Assembly (NCBI GenBank): GCA_030761205.1
Contig: JAULJL010000035.1
Span: forward strand, 15,479,001-15,543,000
Direction: 5' to 3'
Source of the DNA: Fremontodendron californicum
Lineage: Eukaryota > Streptophyta > Magnoliopsida > Malvales > Malvaceae
DNA: 64,000 nucleotides
Shown: piece after piece, positions 1 to 11,596 of the stretch
How the letters are laid out: every line of letters begins with the position of its first letter
How positions within the stretch are numbered: position 1 is the stretch's first letter
The notes under the pieces: generated by a model
Database searches by the model: none
Seen by the model: only the letters and a program-made list of their open reading frames with translations
Told to the model about the DNA's origin: nothing
Translations under genes and position numbers: made by a program

Positions 1-1040
1 GTAGTCTAGAGTAGAAAGAAGAACTTTTAAAGCCACCCATAGTGCCACCAGTGAGGATACAAGATTGTCAACTATGTTCAAAACTCGAGATTTTGAGGAA
101 GTTGACATTGAAATTTTTAAAGAACCATTCTCATCTTTCAAAGTGACCTTTCAAAAATCCTGAGTCTGTCAAAGTTAGTCTCGACACCTGTCTAAATGCC
201 ACTGTTTGGAGACAAGAAAGAGTGTCTAATTTGTTTGTATTTCGAAACGATTCTTTTTCGTGAGATTCATGTTTTTAAAACTTGACCAGCCCGGACGAAG
301 GGTTATGCACATTTTAATCACAAAACTTTCCCATATAAAAGTTGAATGTCACATTCTGTGAGAAACTTTTTGGCTTGGGTGTTTTCGGCAGACGAGCACA
401 TTTCGAAAAAATCAGTTTTGAAATAAATGAAAAGAATAAAGATTTTGTGGGGCATTTTTCAATATGGGATAATCATTTGGGGAAAGTGAATGACCAATGA
501 AAATTGTTTTGGAAAGAGATAGGAGTTCTCATAATCAAGAAGCTGGGAATCATCGGGATAAATCAATATTCTCTGAGACAAAAGAAAAGGACATGTCTTC
601 AAATTTTGATGAGAAACGTTTTGTTGAAGAAAAACTTTTGCTAAAAGGAAAGTTGGCACATCCATTTATTGACAAGATAATACAGATAGGTTAAGAAGAA
701 GATGATATGAATAGTGATGAATTGGGAAGAAGATCAGTCGCAGGACTGATAAAGGGTTCTGGCTTGCATTTGAGTCATTCACGAGCATCTGCATCATTCA
801 TTGCATTCGCATCATTCATGAGCATCGGCATCGTTCATTGCATTTGCATCATTCGTGGGCATCTGTATCATTTGTGTGTAACTTTTGCGCATTTGTAGAG
901 CACGTTTACATTTTGATAAGAGTCATTTGCATCATGATATTAGGTTAATCATTACATTGCATCAACAGTGTTATAAACATCCAATGAACTGATGTGAATA
1001 GCCAGAGAAATAAGCAAGATTCAAAATTATGGATTTTTTT
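1..1040 (+). other. Retrotransposon internal region, probably 3' UTR; no gene
   Basis: No frame with recognisable protein similarity is present; the short frame at 497-694 (65 codons, Lys/Glu-rich) matches nothing I know. From about 755 to 945 the sequence is built from loose repeats of GCATCATTC/GCATTTGCATCATT, a motif that recurs in reverse complement at 34450-35800 inside the other Tat/Ogre-like element. Confidence 0.6.
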
Positions 1041-2470
1041 TTAATTAAGAATCAAACTTTGGTTTCGTCCAAGTCACCCTAAAAGTTTTTCAGATTTTGG
1101 TTTCTTCCAAATCACTACAAAAAAATTGTCAATTCTAGTCGAGTCTTTGGTTTCATCTAAATCACTTTCAAGCTTTATCATTTCCAGACTTTGGTTTAGC
1201 CCAAATCTCCATAAAGATTGTCAATCCCCCATTTCGATTTTTGGTTTCCTCCATATCATTTTCAAAGGTTAGTGTCGTATAAGTTATTCAAGAAGTCTTT
1301 TTCAACCAAGTCATTTTCGAATTTTGCATCCAAGATATTTCCAAACTATGGTTCCGTCGAGTCACCATCAAAATCGTCAAGTCTAGTCCAAATACTGGTT
1401 TCGTCCAAACCACTCATGCTATGGAATTTATTTCAGATTAATCTCGATCTTGGTTTCGCCCAAGTCACTTTCAGGTTTTGGTTCCGTCCAAGCTAATTAT
1501 GTCATGGAATTTATCTCAGAGTTAAGCCTGACTCTGGTTTCGCCCAAGTCACTATCAAATGTTTCAATTAATCTTGACTTTGGTTCCACCCAAGTCACCT
1601 TCAAGTGTTGGTTTCATCCAAGCCTCAAAGCTATGGAATTGGTCTTGACTTTGGTTTTGCCCAAGTCAACTTCTGGTGTTGGTTCCGTCCAAACCACAAA
1701 AGATATGGAAATAATCTTGAATGGTTTCGCCCAGGTCATCTTCTGACTTCTGGTTTTAACCAGGTCACTCTTCAGACTTCTGGTTTCGCCTAGGTCATCC
1801 TCCGACTGCTGGTTTCGCCCAGGTCATCCTCCGACTTCTGGTTTCACCCAGGTCACTCTTCAGACTTTTGGTTTCGCCCAGGTCATTTTTTGATTACTGG
1901 TTTCGCTCAGGTCATCCTCCGACTGCTGGTTTCGCCCAGGTCATCCTTCGACTTCTGGTTTCGCCCAAGTCATCTTCCAACTTCTGGTTTCGCCCAGGTC
2001 ATCATACAATTTTCTGGTTTCGCCCAGGTCATTTTTGACTTTTGGTTTCATCCAGGTTATCTTCGACTTTTGGTTTCGCCCAGGTCATCTTTCGACTTCT
2101 GGATTCGCCTAGGGACATCCCTCGACTTCTGGTTTGCCCAAGTCATCTTCCAACTTCTGGTTTTGCCTAGGTAGTCTTTCGACTTCTGGTTTCACCCAAG
2201 TCACCCCCGACTTTTGGTTTCGCCTAGGTCATCTTTCGACTGCTGGTTTTGCCCAGGTCACTTACAATTTTCTGGTTTCGCCCATATCATTTTAATCAAT
2301 TTTCGATTTCACCCAGATCATTTTAATCAACTTCTGGTTTCATCCAGATCACTTTACCAATCCCTGGTTTCATCCAGATCATTTCAGTCAAATTACTGGT
2401 TTCGACCATACCACTCTTCGACTTGCCCAAGTCACATCTCGATTCCTGATTTCATCCAGGTCGTTAAATT
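1040..2470 (+). repeat. Minisatellite of approx. 29-bp units in the retrotransposon 3' UTR
   Basis: The core unit reads CTTCTGGTTTCGCCCAGGTC followed by about nine bases (ATCTTTCGA or similar). About two dozen well-kept units lie between roughly 1735 and 2420. Upstream (1060-1735) the units are longer and degenerate (TTTGGTTTCGTCCAAGTCAC-like), suggesting growth of the array from the older left side. The array ends 150 bases before the polypurine tract, where Ogre-type elements are known to carry hypervariable tandem repeats. Open frames across it (for example 1890-2174) are repeat artefacts. Confidence 0.9.
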
Positions 2471-2618
2471 ATTTCCAAAATCAGTTTTAGCTTTTAATTT
2501 TATCAAAAAAAAAAACTCTTGAACTTTCCTCAATGGTGAACTTTTGCCTATCTCAAAAAATCAACCAGACAAAATTAGAGTTTATTGTCTTTGCCCTATT
2601 CTTGATTCTCAACAATGT

Positions 2619-2633
2619 GCAAAGAGGGGCAGC
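2619..2633 (+). other. Polypurine tract of the left Tat/Ogre-like element
   Basis: GCAAAGAGGGGCAGC lies directly before the LTR start TG at 2634. The same CAAAGAGGGGCAGC directly precedes the LTR of the minus-strand element (33164-33178 in reverse complement). This tract primes plus-strand DNA synthesis in LTR retrotransposons. Confidence 0.8.
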
Positions 2634-4069
2634 TGTTGTAGCTTAAGTTTGTCCCGGCTAATCACTGGACCACGGCCCAATTCACCAGGCCCACTAAACC
2701 CAACAACTTTTTCCCATCCAAAATTGGGCCTGTCTAGCAGCATGCCCACTGGCTTGTACCCCTGCCCAAGCTAGACTAGACCGCTTCTGGCCCATTCTGT
2801 AGGCCCATCAGGCCAAATAGGCCCAAGCCCAGCACCAAACCCTAGCCCTTGCAGTCGACCCCCTACCACCGTAGCCCCCCTGCCATAGGCCACTCCCCCT
2901 GCTGCCCCAGCAGCCCTCTCCCGTGCACGCCAACCCCCTAGCCCCTCTGCAACCCCCCACCCTTCCCCAGGCCTCCACCAACCACCCAAACCCACCACCA
3001 CATGCCACCACCCTAACCCCCAATCCCATATCCCTGCAAAAACGGACCCCCATACACGCTACCCCCAAACCGAACCCACATGCCAAACCTAGCCACAAAC
3101 ACCCTAAACACACCATACCCTTTCCAACCTAACCCAAACCCTACGCCACTAACAGCAACAACCCTGTCCCCAAAATTCGAAAAACACGAATCCCAAATCC
3201 TGGGATATTGGGACCAAAGTCCTTAAAAAACGAAGGGAGCCCCAACAGCCAGAGGATTCGAAAGCCACCAACCAACAAAAAAAAGAAAAGAAAACAGCAA
3301 CACAAAAGCCACCAATTAAAAAACAAAAAAGAAACCGAAAAAGAAAAAAGAAAAAGAGGGCTTTCAGTTTTGTAGGTTCGGATCTAAGGTTTTCTAAAGC
3401 GATTTGAATCGCTCGTACGAGGTTGAGGGCTAGCAGGAAAAAATCGTTGGTGGTTCGGTCTCAGTCCGGTGGCTATTCACGGTGATTTTGAAGTTGGCAA
3501 CCGAAGAGTTTTTCCTAGATCTAGGGTATTTGGCTCCGATTCGGGCAAAACGGAGCCCAGAATCGGAAAGAGAGGGTCGAAAAGAAACTAGGGTGGGGTT
3601 TTGGAGGGTCACCGAAGCTCCGGCACGGCGACGGATGGCTGTGTCGGCGGCAGTAATCGGCTGGATTCTGGGAAAGTTTGAACTTCCCGGTGGTTTTGTG
3701 AAGAATAGGAGAGAGAAAAAAAGAGAGAGCAGGAAGAGGAGAGAGAAAAAAAAGAAAAAAAAGGAAAAATGGCCTTTTAAAGGCACGTGAAACGGTGCCA
3801 TTTCGAATCCAAAAAAATTAAAGTGGGTCAAAACGACCCGCGTGTGGACCCGCGGTCCAACCCGGAAGAACCTGACCCTGATGTAACCCGGCTAAAAAAA
3901 AGAGGCCAAAACGACGCAGTTTTGGTAAAAGAAAAAGAAAGACCCGACCCGTGCCCAAGCTCCGACCCAACCCGGCCCCCTTTCATCCAAACGGACCCAG
4001 GCCTACCAGCCCACACTGCTTGCCCCCCGGGCCCAGGTGCCTCCTTCATTGGGTTAAGCCCAAAAGCAT

Positions 4070-4132
4070 TGGTATATTTATTTATTTATTTATTTCATTT
4101 TATTTTATTTTATTTTATTTTATTTTATTTTT
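4070..4132 (+). repeat. (ATTT)n / (ATTTT)n microsatellite
   Basis: About five ATTT units pass into about seven ATTTT units inside the LTR. Confidence 0.9.
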
Positions 4133-4562
4133 CTTTTTTATTATTTGTTATATGTTATTCATGCAGCCCTCATTTTTAATTAATATAATTTTTTATGTGA
4201 AAACAAATATGCTTTTAAGATTTAAAGAATAAAAAAATTATTATAAAAATAGTATAATTAAATATATTAAATTGGTTATTTTTGCTATAAAAAAAAACTC
4301 TAAAAAGTTGTTATTCTCAAAGTAAGTTAAATTAGCATTCTAAGAATTAGTTTTGTGTAAATTTTAACATAGGTAATCATTTAAGATATGAGTATTTTCC
4401 TAAAGACAAAATAATAATAAGTAAATAAATAAATAATAATAGATAAAAAAAAAATCAGGCTTGTAGTGAAGTAATAAGAAGTGAGCTTTCAAGATAAATA
4501 AATTTCACGCACTTTGCATTTCTGTTTGTTGCATCGCGTGCATTCGTACAAAAAAAAAAAAA

Positions 4563-5052
4563 AGAGGTGAACACGGATTTGTCGACGACGAAATTCGAAG
4601 GATGTCACAATTGTGATTCCTAAGAGATCCCGAGGTGAGAGAATTTCGTTAAATATCACCACGAGTGGTGAGAGTATTTAGCGATATGCTCAATACAAAA
4701 AATTCGTTTTCACTCAAAAATGGAAATAATCAAAATAAATAATGAATGTTTACGTGCTCGATATTTTTTCATGCTCGTGTTTTTAAATATTATGCTTCGT
4801 ATGTTTGATCGTATAATTATGTATTTAATCACATGCCTTATATGCTTAATTATGTGCATTCCATATTTAAATATTCATATCATACGCAAAAAAAAAAGTG
4901 AATGCAAATTGCCGACGACGGAATTCGAAGGATTTCACAGTTGTATTATTAAGATATCTTTAGGTGAGAGGATCTCGTTAAATACCACCAAGAGTGTTGG
5001 GAATATTTAATGATTATTCTCGATAATAAGTTTACGTTCACTTTCGTTTTCA
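4563..5052 (+). repeat. Direct duplication of approx. 160 bp within the LTR
   Basis: The block 4563-4722 (GACGACGAAATTCGAAGGAT, then GGTGAGAGAATTTCGTTAAA, then GTATTTAGCG) recurs with about 20-25% change at 4896-5052 (GACGACGGAATTCGAAGGAT, GGTGAGAGGATCTCGTTAAA). A spacer rich in TATGCTT-like words separates the copies. The LTR of the 28283-45861 element shows a similar degenerate doubling around 28760-28910. Confidence 0.7.
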
Positions 5053-5519
5053 AAAAAAAATAATAACAATTCTTAAAAAAATTCAAAAAAAATAAACATG
5101 TTTTTAAAAAATAAAATGAAATAAAAGAGAATTAGTTTTAAATACCGATGTTAAGTCCATTAAATCGAGATTTAAGATAACACGTGATTAAATGGTACCG
5201 TTTTCTAAACGGGCGTCGCGGGGGTGCTAATCCTTCCTCGCACGTAACCGACTCCTGAACCCGATTTTGTTTTCTCTCTGGTTTAAAGCACAAACTTCAA
5301 AATTGGTTTTAAAAAATATTTTAATTAATTTTAAAATATTTTACTAAAACCGATTTTAATAGTTGGCCAATCACACCTAACAAAAAAAGATTGGTGGCGA
5401 CTCCATTTGTTTATTTGTGTTTTAAAAAAGTCTAGCGGTAAAAAAATAAATCGTTATGACAGATATAAAGGGAAAAAAAATTCCAAAAGGCTTCCACTAA
5501 TATAACCAAGAAATCATCC

Positions 5520-5700
5520 CATTCATTCTCAGCAGAATTTTTAGATTCTAAGTGAAATTAGAAGGATGATACATACTTTTTAGGATATATTTTAAAAAAT
5601 AAAAAATAATTTAAATAACAAATGAAATATGTGACAGTCTCTTAATCCCGTTTAGGAATTAAAAAATTTAATTACCAATGAAATAACCAAACACCAATTC
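5520..5700 (+). repeat. Dispersed repeat, copy 1 of 3
   Basis: The stretch with GGATGATACATACTTTTTAG, TGAAATATGTGACAGTCTCT and TAATCCCG recurs at 10318-10466 and, split by the large retrotransposon, at 28180-28282 plus 45862-45935. The class is unresolved; no terminal inverted repeats or TSDs were found. Confidence 0.6.
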
Positions 5701-7073
5701 AAATGAAGCAAAGTAGCTTTTTTTTTTTTTCCTTCAAACCAAGTTTGAGTATATGCAAGAAAATATTAAAGAGATAAAACCATCCAATGGGAATGATAAA
5801 GTATGCACTTGATAAAATGCTTCGTACTCAAAATTAATGGTTGGCAATAACCCTTTTTATTTCTCTTTTAATTTATTTCTTAAAAAAACTTTAGGTAAGG
5901 CAAAAAATAATAATTACACATTACAATCTTTCTATCCTTTTGTTTGTTCATCAATAGGAAAAAAAAAAAAATCCTAAGCATGGAAAAAGTATACAAATAT
6001 GATTAATTTGATTGCTCTTTCTATATAATTATCGATCAATCGGGTTTCGATGCCTAATAATTAGACAAGATTAAATTAATAAATTGATTAAGAAAGAGTC
6101 CTAAAAATGGTCACCACATAATTTACTTACCAATCCTAAATGACTAGCATTAAAGCAAACATATGGAGGGCACCAACCTCTCTATAGGTAGATACTCAAT
6201 ATTTAAGTTTAGATCAATTGAAGAGTTGAAATTTGATTGAAAAATTCTAGTGATCACTTTATTGAAAATGCACAATTTCATTGTAAAGTTTTGTGCACAA
6301 TATATATTTATAAATATCTTAGAGGCATAATGATAAGAGAATAAGGGTGAGATTTTTTACTTGCTTAACCAAATTAATTATGAACAAATAAATTAATGTC
6401 AATATGCCAAAATTTTAGTAAATAACTTAGACTTTAAGAAAACAAATTTAAAATTTTTATTTGACATGAAAATTATATATATTGATTTTTGTATTGTAAA
6501 ATATTGAAGGTAATTAATTCAAGAGTAATTATTAAAAAAATAGGGAATATAAAATAAAAAGTAAGGGTTGCAAATTTAAGTTTGAAACATATGGAAACTC
6601 TATTCGGAAGGGAAGAGATTAGTAAACTCTTTTACATAAATTTATACATGTCCCTATGATGCCTAAGCTCTAGCTTAGCTCAACTTTTATTATTATAGAC
6701 GAAACAATAGGTTATTAGAATAGTTATTCTAATTAATTTTGTTAACATTCTAATATAAGGTTAATTAAGTAATTAGAATTTAGGTAGGGGTTTTAATTAT
6801 ATTAATTACTAACATTTTCCACTAAAAAATGATTACAAATTTTTATTATTTATTTGTCTAAACTATCTTATTACTTGTTAGGTTATTTTCATTCATCTAA
6901 CTTATGAAACCTATCTTATTCTAAAAATTTACTTCTATTTTTTTTATTTGTTAATGTCCTTTTAAAAGTTGGTTTGAATTGTGTGGGTAGGTTTGTTTCT
7001 CAAATCTCACCCCTAAAGTTGTTTTTCTATAATTACTTTTTTGCATGGAAATGACAAGATCCCTCTCATCAGG

Positions 7074-7075
<2 letters not shown>

Positions 7076-7112
<37 letters not shown>
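7076..7112. repeat. (TA)n microsatellite
   Basis: About 18 uninterrupted TA units. Confidence 0.95.
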
Positions 7113-7115
<3 letters not shown>

Positions 7116-8621
7116 ATGATATTATAATAATTTATGATCTACTAGACAAATTCATGGGGTAACATTCTTCAATATAAAAAGTGTTTACATCTCATTGACA
7201 GCAGCAATTTTTATTAGTTTCTTGCTTTTTTCATTTGATAATGAAGATTAGTTTATTTTGCGGAACGTATTTTTTTAAAATAATATTTTTTATTATTTGG
7301 ATAATTCTGAATATAATTTTAAAAAATGGATTGATATTCGAATGTTCAAATAGAACATTCAAATGTCTATGGTTAATTTTATTTTCAAAATTTATCTTGT
7401 GCTTTTCAAAAATGTAAGACAATTTCCAAAAGAGAAGATAATTTTTTGTTGATCGAAGTTCATTTTTTATTGATCAAATTATTTTTTCCAAAATAACCAT
7501 AAAAAATACAAAAATTATTTTCTCTAAAAAAAAAAAACTACGATTTTCCACCTCTTCATTATCCACTTATATATATTAGTGGAAAATCTACCAACCCCAT
7601 TTCAATTAATTAATTGCTTAGTAGTTGGTAGGGTGTTGTCAACAAGTTCTTTTCTCTCCACCCACCTACCTCCTCTAAGTACTCTAATTTTTTATCTTTC
7701 TCTTTTAATTCTCAAAGTTTAATTTTTGATAAAAAAAAAAAGAATATGTATTTTTTTTTTCAATAAGTTTATCTTTTCTGTTCTAATTATTGACACTTAT
7801 AAATGCATATTGTCCTATTCATGGTTTCATCACAATTTTCTTTATTTTATATTTAAATATCAACTTATAATGATTATTGACAAATTAAATTACTCAATGA
7901 TAGCCCTATTTTATCCAAAAAATAAGGTTTCAAATTCAAATTTTGTTCTCTCAACTTTAATCATAATTTTAGCTTATAATTTTTTTTTCCTATTTGGGTT
8001 TTCTCTTGTGAACCAAAGAGGATTGTTGCTAAATTTTTTCCATATAATAATTAAAAAAAAATTTCCTTTCAATGTATGTTACAAATTTATAACCTCTGGT
8101 AGGTAATTATTTGAGAATAAATTAAATCCAAAGGATATATCCTACCTTTTGAGAGTAAACCTTTTAATTTTTTCCTAAAAAAGAAAATGTTTTTGAAGAG
8201 TTTCTTTCAACTTAGAAAAGCATGGTTTTAGGGTCAAGAGTGACAAAGAGTTAGGATTATCCAAAGAAAAAATAGTAAAAGAAAAAGGGAAAATGAAAAA
8301 AAAAAGAAGAAGAAGAAAACAAAAAAAAAGGGAAGTCAAAGAATAAGGATGATGCTTGAATGAGGTATAAATAAAAACAAAGATATTCGGGTGTTGTTAA
8401 GCTTGCAAGTCATGATCATCACCAACCACCACTCATTTTCTACCTAAAAGGGGTAGGTGAAACCAATGAGAAATTGCTTTAGATATCTGTGGGCATGTGC
8501 AAAATCTCTTCCCATATAAGGCACTTGATCCAAGTCAATTTAAGTATGCCTAAAATATTGCTATATAAATTTTGAGTAGATCTAAGTTTAAAAAATGAAT
8601 TGGCCTAGTATTGATTGGGCA

Positions 8622-8913
8622 TAGATACGTTCAAGGCTCGGGCTACCCGCTCGACTTAACAGGTTCGACTTGAATTGCGCTGGGTTTGGTCATGATTTTT
8701 AAATTCGGACCGATCTGATCCGAATTATTGTTCATTTAATAAAAAATAATTTTTAATTTAAATTTAATTATAAAATATAAAAATAATTTTTTAATATTTA
8801 TGAACAGTAAAATGGGTTTACAAACCGATCTGGACTTGAATAAGAGAAGAAAAAATTCGGGCCGCGACCTATCCCAACCCGACCTATGCATGGACAACTA
8901 CAGGACAAGTCTA
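8622..8913. mobile_element. hAT-type MITE, copy a
   Basis: The element is 292 bp, begins TAGATACGTTC and ends GGACAAGTCTA. It is flanked by a perfect 8-bp direct repeat ATTGGGCA at 8614-8621 and 8914-8921. The arms are relatively GC-rich (CGGGC, CCGACC) around an AT-rich core with TTTAAATTTAATTATAAAAT, the layout shared by all copies of this family here. No coding sequence. 8-bp TSDs point to hAT transposase mobilisation. Confidence 0.8.
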
Positions 8914-9399
8914 ATTGGGCACTGCTTGTAAAAAAAAATATCCATCATAAAATTGAAAAATCCTAATATTTCATTGCATTTTGAGAATCCAATAAATTTG
9001 TAATTGATGATAATTACTTATAACATATAGTTTTAGGTGATTAATAAAGAAAAAGATTTGACTTATGTTGTACAAATTAAAATTAAAGCTAATAAGATTG
9101 AAATGAGAATTTAAACTTTTTAATACATAGTTATCTTGAAATTAAGGAGTATTTTTGAACTTCTTATTTCTGTCTTTAACTTTTCTTTTCTTAAATACTT
9201 TATAGGTAAAAATATTGATAGACTGTTGGATTTTTATTTACAGGGTTCGATCTCTATCAGCCTCAAATACCAAAAAAAAAATTTGATACAATATTTTAAT
9301 TTAGCAAATTTGTCTATGCTTTTTGTTATGTAATAATTGATAGGAAAATAGGAAAATAAATAATACATTTTTCAGATATACTAACAAATTTTACATATA

Positions 9400-9480
9400 T
9401 CTATACTAATATTAAAGTACTTGATTGAGTTAGTGTCACAAGTAAACCAGACACCAACTCAATTGTAAAAATTACATAAA
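9400..9480 (+). other. Sequence resembling a Helitron 5' terminus
   Basis: Preceded by A, the sequence reads TCTATACTAATATTAAAG and continues TTGATTGAGTTAGTGTCAC, a word order common at 5' ends of plant Helitrons. I could not find a matching 3' hairpin plus CTAG on this strand nearby, so the extent is unknown. Confidence 0.4.
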
Positions 9481-10317
9481 AACTAAATTAAAATTTTAAT
9501 AATAAAATAAAATAAAAAATAATTACTCACTAAAGAATACTAACTAATTTTTTAATGTATTATTTCTTTTAAAATATAACTTTTTTTTGAAAACATGTTT
9601 TTTCACTTAAGAAGGTGTGATAAATTCTAGTATAGGTAAAACTCCTTAATGGATTAATTAGTAGCATTAAAAAACCATAGCTTTGATCTCTTTCTGTTTG
9701 ATTTATATATTTGAGTACTATTTATCATAATAATAAAAATGGTATTTATATAAAATAAGAAAAATCTAGTTATTAAAAAAGTTGTTTCCCAACCATTTTC
9801 TTTTGTTGGATGTAAATATTTTTATATATAATTGGAAAAACTCATTTTATCAACCTATTTCTCACGAGAGAGATGAGGTGACGGGGTTGAACTAAAGCAA
9901 ACCAAAAAAAAAAAAAAGAGAGGATCTTAGAAACATGAGATCTAGACAAAAATTTGAAGAAAAACAAATAATTTTTATTTATTTATTTATATATTATCAT
10001 TATTAATATATATCACTATTATTTTGATATATTCTATAGATATTATTCGTTCACCAACCTCCTTTATAACAAATGCCATGCAAACTGCAAGCAACTCTAA
10101 ACAAAGAAATGGAGTCTTTTTCTACAATTCATTTGGATTATTTTATTTTTAAAATAAATTAAGTTAGATAAAGCCACTAGCCAATAAGATTAATCATAAA
10201 TTACTTAGCCTTATCTTAGATCTAAACCCTTGACATTTTGCTTTTGTACTATATAAATAGATCATTGTCATTAATTATTCAAAATATATATCTTTGAAAT
10301 CTTTTATATTTATTTTT

Positions 10318-10466
10318 TTAGAAATTATCAGACTTCACAAGTAGAATTTGTAGGATGACACATATCTTTTAGGTATATTAAAATAAAATTAATTAAAAAA
10401 AAAAGTGAAACATGTAACAACCTCTTAACCCGCTCGTGGAGTTAAAAATTCATGGTTAATGTATTA
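10318..10466 (+). repeat. Dispersed repeat, copy 2 of 3
   Basis: It shares GGATGACACATATCTTTTAG, TGAAACATGTAACAACCTCT and TTAACCCG with the copies at 5520 and 28180/45862. Confidence 0.6.
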
Positions 10467-10626
10467 AAAACAATTCTTTTTACAATGAATCTCACATGTA
10501 TCACAAACAATAACACATATTTTTTTTATATAATATAAAACATATCTAAGGAGAGACATATTTTCCTTTATGTCAAATTTCAATGGTTTTAACAAGTAAA
10601 AAAAAAAGTTTAAGTAATATATATAG

Positions 10627-11591
10627 TGTTGGATATCAATTGATTTATTTGTGTGTGTATAAATACGAAATACGTAGGTTATTGTAAGTAGATACACGAT
10701 ATATTATTAATGTACACAATTGATATCAATAAAGAATGAGAAATTGATCTCAAATGACCACTTGAAGAGGATGAAGTTGGTTCATGTTTAGCTTGGTGTG
10801 GAATCCTACATTGAAAACATAAAAGCTTATGTTTGTGTTTATATAGGCTGAGGTTCAAGGTGGGGTTGGACTCTAAGGGGCACCTAAGTTTTTGTGAAGG
10901 ATGAGGACCTACACAAACTTGGGTTGGACCACACACACATGCTTCAGGTCGGGCTTGGGCCAGTAATTAATTTTTTACTGCCCAGCCAACTAATTTTATT
11001 TTACTGTTGAACCGACCAACCTATTTGATTTAAGACATGTTTGTTCCGTCTAAACCGAACCAATACAGTCAACCGATCAAGTGACATGTCTGATTAAGAC
11101 ATGCCTTTTCGGACCAAACAGAACCGATGTCCGAACGGTTCTTACCAACTGTTGTATCTTGTCCGAACGGTCTTCTGGTTTCCTATTTAAACCCGAGAAC
11201 GGTGTTTGTTTAATCACTTAATTTTTCTCCCCCTTGTTCTCATTTTTTTTTGCTGTCTTCTGAGAGAGACCGACTTCATATTTTCTGGTTCCCTGTGTTG
11301 CCTTTGAGTGTACTTTCAACAGCAATGTAATTGAGGAGACCTGGGAGATGATTTGCATCCATTCTGTAAGCACCTAAGAGACAGGCAAAATTCGTCTTAA
11401 GGTCAGAGGTTCTACCTTGACTCAATCTTGATTTTTAGTGTACAAATAAATTTTGTAAGTATATTATCTTTGTTATGTTCGTATATTGAACTTCGATTCT
11501 AGTAAATAAAGCATAATCTGTTTTGCTAGTTGTTTAATTCTTCTTTTATGTTTATACAGTATTAAAACTAAAACCTGCATTTTGCACAACA
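10627..11591 (+). mobile_element. Solo LTR of a copia element (plus orientation)
   Basis: It starts TGTTGGATATCAATTGATTT and ends GCACAACA, with perfect 5-bp TSDs TATAG at 10622-10626 and 11592-11596. From about 11020 it aligns with the minus-strand reading of the LTRs at 47348-47907 and 52329-52891 (shared words: GTCCGAACGG, TGGTTTCCTATTTA, GAGAGAGACC, TCTGGTTC, CTGTGTTGC, CGTCTTAAGGTCAGAGGT). It is longer than those LTRs (965 versus approx. 560 bp); the extra sequence at about 10650-10985 may be a separate insertion. A solo LTR forms by recombination between the two LTRs of one element. Confidence 0.8.
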
Positions 11592-11596
11592 TATAG

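Larger units (their letters stand above)
1..5461 (+). mobile_element. Tat/Ogre-like Ty3/gypsy LTR retrotransposon, 3' part (5' part lies outside the window)
   Basis: The order seen is internal non-coding DNA, GCATC-rich repeats, a minisatellite block, a polypurine tract and then a 2.8 kb LTR beginning TGTTGTAG and ending TTATGACA. The approx. 50 bases before the LTR, the polypurine tract and the last approx. 300 bases of the LTR all match the complete element at 28283-45861 (minus strand), whose borders are proven by a target-site duplication, so family membership and plus orientation are well supported. No gag-pol frame is visible in the 2.6 kb of internal sequence; in Tat/Ogre elements this position is the long 3' UTR, so coding sequence may lie upstream of the window. 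The right border rests on homology with the second element and could be off by a few bases. Confidence 0.8.
2634..5461 (+). repeat. 3' LTR of the left Tat/Ogre-like element
   Basis: The LTR is approx. 2828 bp, TG...CA. Its first 1.5 kb is unusually GC- and C-rich (proline-like runs at 2640-3140, a GC-rich block at 3360-4050). The part from 5140 to 5461 is clearly homologous to the R/U5 end of the 28283-45861 element: shared landmarks include GGGGGTGCTAATCCTTCC, ACGTAACCGACTCC, a GATTGGTGGCGACTCCA block at 5389-5405, and TCGTTAT just before the end. Only one LTR is in the window, so insertion age and TSD cannot be assessed. Confidence 0.75.
5462..8613. other. Gene-free AT-rich DNA
   Basis: No supported coding sequence. 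It contains one copy of a dispersed repeat (5520-5700), a TA microsatellite (7076-7112), and A/T runs. The short frames at 7231-7422 and 7726-8106 are low-complexity Phe/Ile/Lys strings produced by AT-rich DNA. Confidence 0.7.
8922..10621. other. Gene-free AT-rich DNA
   Basis: No gene. It contains a Helitron-like 5' end (9400), a dispersed repeat copy (10318-10466) and simple A/T runs. The frame at 9136-9333 is AT-driven and not credible. Confidence 0.65.

Noticed and set aside
2771..3132. Overlapping Gly/Trp-rich and Pro-rich frames on opposite strands
   Set aside because: Caused by a C-rich section of the left LTR; low complexity and no homology.
3430..3831. 133-codon minus-strand frame
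   Set aside because: Within the LTR, overlapped by frames on the other strand; ends in low-complexity Phe/Ser runs.
5389..5410. Primer binding site of a 5' LTR at GGTGGCGACTCCA
   Set aside because: A polypurine tract precedes this LTR, so it is a 3' LTR, and the same word lies inside both LTRs of the TSD-bounded element.
7726..8106. 126-codon Phe/Ile/Lys-rich frame
   Set aside because: Expected by chance in very AT-rich DNA; no domain, and no support from start context or codon use.
10679..10936. 85-codon minus-strand frame with Ser-rich stretch
   Set aside because: Falls within the solo LTR; no homology and no selection evidence.
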